Assembly: GCA_016794785.1 (NCBI GenBank)
Contig: JAEUHC010000004.1
Coordinates: 1 to 64,000 of the forward strand
DNA: 64,000 bases
DNA from: Opitutaceae bacterium
GTDB taxonomy: Bacteria; Verrucomicrobiota; Verrucomicrobiia; Opitutales; Opitutaceae
Direction of reading: 5' to 3'
Below the pieces are notes generated by a model. The model was given only the letters and a program-made list of their open reading frames with translations, was not told where the DNA came from and did no database searches. Of the stretch, positions 60,271 to 64,000 are shown piece by piece; positions within the stretch are counted from its first letter, which is position 1; each line of letters begins with the position of its first letter. Position numbers and translations under genes: made by a program.

Positions 60271-61293
60271 TCAGGCGGAAGCGGTCTCGGCGGGCTCGGG
60301 ATCGAGCGAGATCTGGCCTTCCTCCTCGAGCCGGCGGACGATTTGGATGACGGCGTCCTGCGCGGCGTCGATTTCCTTGCGGCGCGGCGTGCCGAGCATC
60401 TCCATCTCGTCCTTGAGCGTCTCGACGGCGCGCTTCGACATGCAGGTGTAGATGCGGTTGCGCAGCGTCTCGCTGGCGCCCTTGAGGGCCATGGTGAGAT
60501 TGGCGGAGTCGACCTCGCGCAGGATGCGCTGCAGATCGGCGGGCGTGAGTCGGTTGATGTCCTCGAAGCCGAAGAGTTTCTTGCGGACCGCGGCGCAGAG
60601 CGAGGCGTTGCGCTCCTCGAGCTTCGTGAGAATCGCCTTGCTCGACTCCTTGCTGACGAGGTTGAGCAGATCGGCGACGGCGCGCACGCCGCCGCTCCGG
60701 TGGAAGGAGGGCCGGGCCTTCGCGTCGTGGTGCTTGCCGAGCCCGCGGGCGATCTTGTTGGCGAGGTTGAGCGAGGTGCTCTCGATCGTGCCGAGGCGCT
60801 CGACGATCTCGTCGCGGACCTCAAGGTTCAGCAGGGAGAACACCTCGGCGGCCTTGGCGCTGTCGAGATACGAGAGCAGGAAGGCAACCGTCTGAGGCTG
60901 CTCGTGCTTCACGAGGTTGAAGATCTGCATGGCATCCATCTCGGAGATGTCCTTGGCGACATCGCCGGCGTTGGCGGAGCCGGGGCCGATGCGGCCCACG
61001 ATGGCGGAGGCCTTCTGATCGCCCTTGGCGATCGCGAGCGTGCGCTGCGCGTAGGCGATGCCGCCGAGCGCCGAGCTGGCGCTGCGCATGATGAGCCCGG
61101 AAAATTCCTCGACCGCGAGCCGCTGGATTTCGGCGGGCACGACCTTGAAGGCCGACATCTCGCGGCAGATCAGCTCGATCTCGGCGTCGTCGAACTGGCG
61201 CAGGACCTCGGCCGCCGTCTCCGGGCCGGCGAGGATGAGGAAGACCGCGAGCTTCTGCTGGCGGGTGAGCTTGCCGTAGTCGAATTCAGTCAT
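60271..61293 (-). CDS. fliG: Flagellar motor switch protein FliG
   Basis: 340 residues. N-, middle and C-terminal armadillo-like domains are present: QQKLAVFLILAGPETAAEVLRQFDDAEIELICREMS, EHPQTVAFLLSYLD-like KHEQPQTVAFLLSYLD, and the torque helix region FEDINRLTPADLQRILREVDSANLTMALKGA. FliG bridges the MS ring and stator. It starts 20 bases after fliF ends and precedes fliH by two bases. Confidence 0.95.
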   Translation of the reverse strand: MTEFDYGKLTRQQKLAVFLILAGPETAAEVLRQFDDAEIELICREMSAFKVVPAEIQRLAVEEFSGLIMRSASSALGGIAYAQRTLAIAKGDQKASAIVGRIGPGSANAGDVAKDISEMDAMQIFNLVKHEQPQTVAFLLSYLDSAKAAEVFSLLNLEVRDEIVERLGTIESTSLNLANKIARGLGKHHDAKARPSFHRSGGVRAVADLLNLVSKESSKAILTKLEERNASLCAAVRKKLFGFEDINRLTPADLQRILREVDSANLTMALKGASETLRNRIYTCMSKRAVETLKDEMEMLGTPRRKEIDAAQDAVIQIVRRLEEEGQISLDPEPAETASA

Positions 61294-61313
61294 GGCCGCG
61301 GAGTGCGATCAGT

Positions 61314-62933
61314 TCAGTTTTTCCCGGCGGGCGCGGCGTCGGCGGCGACCCACTCGCGGAGCGCGGTGCCGACGTTGGCGGGTTTCTGCCGGATGAGCTC
61401 GGTGAGCATCTCCGGCGTCACGTTGGCGCCGTTGGAGGTCGCGCGGCCCCCGGTCTCGGGTGCAAGCTGGAGGACCTCGATCGGCACGGCCTCGGGCTGC
61501 TGTTTCTTCAGCATGCGCCAGAAGACGAGGAGCACGAGAGCGGCGCCGGCGAAGCCGATGTAGCGGTTGGCGAGCTCGAGGTAGGGTTGCACGCCGCCGC
61601 CGGCGGAGCGCACGGCATCGGTCGAGACGGCCTGGAGATCGACACCCTGGAAGGCGGTCTCCTGGATCGAGACGATAGATTCGAGGGGCTGGCCGGGCAC
61701 GGGCTTGAGCCCGAGGGCGTTGATCACGACTTGGCGGAGGGCGTCGAGTTCCTGCTGGGTGCGCTTCTGCTCCTGCGGGGCGGCGGGCTTGCCGTCGGCC
61801 CCGGCGGGCTGGGCGACCATGCGCGGGGCGACAATCACCGCGGCGGTGAGGCTCTTCACGGTGCCGGGATTGCGCGTGGTGTTGGTCGTGACGCGGTTGA
61901 TCTCGTAGGTGGTGGTGCGGTTTTTCCGGTTCTGCTCGGAGAGCGAGGTGGGGCGCGCCTCGGCGCCGGCGGTGGTGCCGGCTTTCTCGGGCACGTTGGC
62001 GCTCACGCCGGTGGCGCCGCCACCCGTGCGGGCCTCGCTGCTGTTGATAATGTCCTCGGTGTTGGTCTGGGAACGCACGACCTGCCCGTCGGGATCATAT
62101 TTCTCGGAAGTCTGTGTGGTGGCCTCGGACTCGATCTCGGCGGCGACGCGGACGACGGCGTTGCCCGCGCCGATGACGGAAGCGAGCATCGTCTCCACCT
62201 TCTTGGCGTAGTAGTCCTCGACCTGCTGGCGGTAGCGCATCTGCGAGTTGGCGCTGCCGAGCATCGGGTCCTGTTTCAAATCCTCGGAGAGCGTGCGGCC
62301 ACGGTTGTCCACCACGGCCACCTGATCAGGGCCGAGGCCTTGCACGGCGTTGGCCACGAGGTGGCGGATGGCGTTGACCTGATCGGCGTCAAGCCGGCCG
62401 CCGCCGACATCAATGAAAACAGAAGCGGTGGACTTCACGCCGTTCTCGGTGAGGAGGAGGCGATTCTCCGGCTGCACGATCATGACGCGCGCGGAGCGCA
62501 CGCCGGCGACCTGCATGATGGTGCGGGCGAGTTCGCCCTGCACGGCGCGAAGGTAGTTGGTGCGCTGCACAAAGTCGGAGAGGCCGAACTGGCCCTTGTC
62601 GAAAATCTCGAAGCCGACGCCGTCGCCGCTCGGGAGCCCCTTGCCGGCGAGGTCCATGCGGATCTTGTGCACCATGTTGGTGGGCACCATCACGCCCGTG
62701 CCGCCCGCGGTGAGCTGGTGCGGGATGTTGAGGGTCTGGAGGTGACTGATGACGCCCGCGGCGTCCTTCTCACCCATGCGGGCGTAGAGCAACTGGTAGT
62801 CGGGCCGCTGCGACCAGATCACGACACCCGCCATGGCGCCGATGACGGCGACGGTGGCGACGACGAGCGAGACGCGTTGGTTGAGACCGAGCTGTTTCCA
62901 GAGGAGGAGGAGCGATTGGGAGAAATTCTTCAT
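61314..62933 (-). CDS. fliF: Flagellar MS-ring protein FliF
   Basis: 539 residues. First membrane helix (SLVVATVAVIGAMAGVVIW), two ring-building motif domains (DYQLLYARMGEKDAAGVISHLQTLNIPHQL, GDGVGFEIFDKGQFGLSDFVQRTNYLRAVQGELARTI), a low-complexity loop around 270-370, a second helix (YIGFAGAALVLLVFWRML) and a cytoplasmic C-terminus that binds FliG (LTELIRQKPANVGTALREWV). It is the base of the rotor. Confidence 0.95.
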   Translation of the reverse strand: MKNFSQSLLLLWKQLGLNQRVSLVVATVAVIGAMAGVVIWSQRPDYQLLYARMGEKDAAGVISHLQTLNIPHQLTAGGTGVMVPTNMVHKIRMDLAGKGLPSGDGVGFEIFDKGQFGLSDFVQRTNYLRAVQGELARTIMQVAGVRSARVMIVQPENRLLLTENGVKSTASVFIDVGGGRLDADQVNAIRHLVANAVQGLGPDQVAVVDNRGRTLSEDLKQDPMLGSANSQMRYRQQVEDYYAKKVETMLASVIGAGNAVVRVAAEIESEATTQTSEKYDPDGQVVRSQTNTEDIINSSEARTGGGATGVSANVPEKAGTTAGAEARPTSLSEQNRKNRTTTYEINRVTTNTTRNPGTVKSLTAAVIVAPRMVAQPAGADGKPAAPQEQKRTQQELDALRQVVINALGLKPVPGQPLESIVSIQETAFQGVDLQAVSTDAVRSAGGGVQPYLELANRYIGFAGAALVLLVFWRMLKKQQPEAVPIEVLQLAPETGGRATSNGANVTPEMLTELIRQKPANVGTALREWVAADAAPAGKN

Positions 62934-62980
62934 CGGGCGGGCGGAGACGTGGGACGAAATAGGTTACGGGCACGGCGGGC

Positions 62981-63316
62981 TCACACCTGCATGCGCATGA
63001 GTTCCTGGTAGGACTCGACGAGCTTGTTGCGCACCTCGACCATCATCGTGAAGGCCACCGAGGCCTCCTGCATGGCGATGACGCTCTGGTGCAGCTGATC
63101 GGAATCGCCGAGGAGCACCTTGCGGGTGAGCTGCTGCGCGTTGGCGGACTTGGCCTCGACGGTGCCAACCAAACCCTCGAGCATCTGCCCGAAGCCTTGC
63201 GAAGGCACGGCGCCGGGCGCGGCCTGCGGCAGGCCGATTTTCGGCAGCGGCAGATCGGCACCGGGGCGCGCGATGCCCCCTAGGTTGAGCGGGGCGATGG
63301 TTCCGATGGCATTCAT
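62981..63316 (-). CDS. fliE: Hook-basal body protein FliE
   Basis: 111 residues. The conserved half is C-terminal: DQLHQSVIAMQEASVAFTMMVEVRNKLVESYQELMRM, the FliE signature; the N-terminal part is proline/glycine-rich. FliE joins the MS ring to the rod. It lies between flgC and fliF, the usual order. Confidence 0.92.
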   Translation of the reverse strand: MNAIGTIAPLNLGGIARPGADLPLPKIGLPQAAPGAVPSQGFGQMLEGLVGTVEAKSANAQQLTRKVLLGDSDQLHQSVIAMQEASVAFTMMVEVRNKLVESYQELMRMQV

Positions 63317-63338
63317 GGTGACGGGCGATCAGTTCACT

Positions 63339-63758
63339 TCACTTGCCGATCTCGAGCGCCTTCATCGCCATCTGGCGGGCGTTTTTCACGACCGAGAGGT
63401 TGGCTTCGTAGGCGCGCGACGCGGTGATGAGGTCAACCATTTCGTAGGAGAGATTCACGTTGGGCATCTGCACGAGGCCGTCCGGGCCGGCGTCGGGATG
63501 CTGCGGGTTGTAAACCTGTTCGCCCTGCGAGCGGTCGGCCGTGATGCTGCCGACCCGCACGGTCTGGAGCGGCACGCCGCCGCCGGAGGCGCGACGGAGC
63601 AGCTCGGACTCAAAGGAAACGACCTGGCGCGAAAACGGCGCGCCGTTGGGGCCGCGCGTCGTGTGGGCGTTGGCGATGTTTTGCGCGACGATGTCGAGCC
63701 GGGTCTTCTGGGCGCTCAGGGCGCCGGCGGAAATATCGATGCCGGAAATCAGGTTCAT
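63339..63758 (-). CDS. flgC: Proximal rod protein FlgC
   Basis: 139 residues, the family length. MNLISGIDISAGALSAQKTRLDIVAQNIANAHTTRGPNGAPFSRQVV and the end YEMVDLITASRAYEANLSVVKNARQMAMKALEI are classic FlgC. It is part of the proximal rod. flgB lies 28 bases upstream. Confidence 0.95.
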   Translation of the reverse strand: MNLISGIDISAGALSAQKTRLDIVAQNIANAHTTRGPNGAPFSRQVVSFESELLRRASGGGVPLQTVRVGSITADRSQGEQVYNPQHPDAGPDGLVQMPNVNLSYEMVDLITASRAYEANLSVVKNARQMAMKALEIGK

Positions 63759-63786
63759 GGGGCGGATTAGTCAGCGGTATGCGCGT

Positions 63787-64000
63787 TCACATCGAACGGC
63801 CGGTGATCGCGAGCTTCAGGCGCTTGAGGTTGTTGGAGACGATCTCGCTGAGAAAATCGTGCTCCACGGCGTTGCGGTTCATGGCCATGAGTTCGTGCTC
63901 AAGCTCGACGGAGTTGCCATCGGGCCGCACCGTGCGGGCGAGTGGGTCGGCCGCGAGCTGGGGACGGATCGAATCGGCGGTCTTGCCAAAATCGCCGGCG
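63787..64000 (-). CDS. flgB: Proximal rod protein FlgB (5' end beyond window)
   Basis: The last 70 residues only; the start is beyond the right edge. Visible sequence reads DPLARTVRPDGNSVELEHEL, then MAMNRNAVEHDFLSEIVSNN and LKRLKLAITGRSM, the C-terminal rod helix of FlgB. It is the upstream neighbour of flgC, as in most flagellar operons. Whether a promoter or other flagellar genes precede it cannot be seen. Confidence 0.9.
   Translation of the reverse strand, partial: AGDFGKTADSIRPQLAADPLARTVRPDGNSVELEHELMAMNRNAVEHDFLSEIVSNNLKRLKLAITGRSM

Noticed and set aside
1..64000. tRNA, rRNA or CRISPR features
   Set aside because: No cloverleaf with the GGTTCRANNCC arm, no ribosomal RNA stretch and no regularly spaced repeats were seen on reading both strands, though weak tRNA-like folds cannot be excluded without a scan.

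Overview
The window is GC-rich bacterial DNA, and its gene content points to a motile member of the Verrucomicrobiota, most likely family Opitutaceae (Opitutus/Lacunisphaera-like). The reasons are the DUF1800/DUF1501 pair, an FGE-type sulfatase next to a Xanthomonas/Caulobacter-type TonB receptor, a sorbosone-dehydrogenase/cytochrome c fusion, and a large non-enterobacterial flagellar cluster. This assignment is inference from gene families, not from a database search. No rRNA, tRNA, CRISPR array or transposase was seen. No gene-free stretch exceeds about 300 bases.

Region 1 (1-1.2 kb) looks accessory: strong inverted repeats, a pentapeptide-repeat protein and a HicBA-type toxin-antitoxin pair. 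Region 2 (1.4-8.3 kb) is housekeeping: an AI-2E-type permease, a zinc-ribbon membrane protein, an MBL-fold nuclease, a DUF3108 protein, a family 9 glycosyltransferase, 3-methyladenine DNA glycosylase, an MFS transporter and a PfkB sugar kinase. Region 3 (8.4-11.4 kb) holds rplU-rpmA and then a three-gene set ending in an actin-like ATPase that resembles the magnetosome actin MamK. This is the best candidate here for an undescribed system. Region 4 (11.1-18.3 kb) has two frameshifted genes (a small membrane protein and an SMP-30 family lactonase), a BamE/SmpA-like protein, phosphohexomutase, a UAP1-type nucleotidyltransferase, an FtsB/DivIC-like protein and an ExeA/GspB-like pair.

Region 5 (18.3-32.8 kb) suggests glycan use and surface proteins: a CBM9/sugar dehydrogenase/cytochrome c fusion, an alpha/beta hydrolase and a PHP-family hydrolase in one overlapping operon, a small coiled-coil protein, a TonB-dependent receptor divergent from a sulfatase, and a DUF1800-DUF1501 pair. 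The gap between receptor and sulfatase carries two dyads that could be operators.

Region 6 (32.9-64 kb) is an almost complete flagellar locus, all on the minus strand. Read in transcription order from the right edge it is flgB(partial)-flgC-fliE-F-G-H-I-J-motE-like-fliK-flgD-flgE-fliL-M-N-O-P-Q-R, a terminator, then flhB-flhA-flhF-small membrane gene-fliA-motA-motB-small CxC gene, an AT-rich gap, then flgF-G-A-H-I-J-N-K-L-fliW-csrA-fliC and a terminator. Many neighbours overlap by 1-4 bases, so translation is probably coupled. Notable points are an FlhF with degraded GTPase motifs, an FlgH with no lipoprotein cysteine, an FlgJ without muramidase domain, and no flhG, fliD, fliS or flgM in the visible part.
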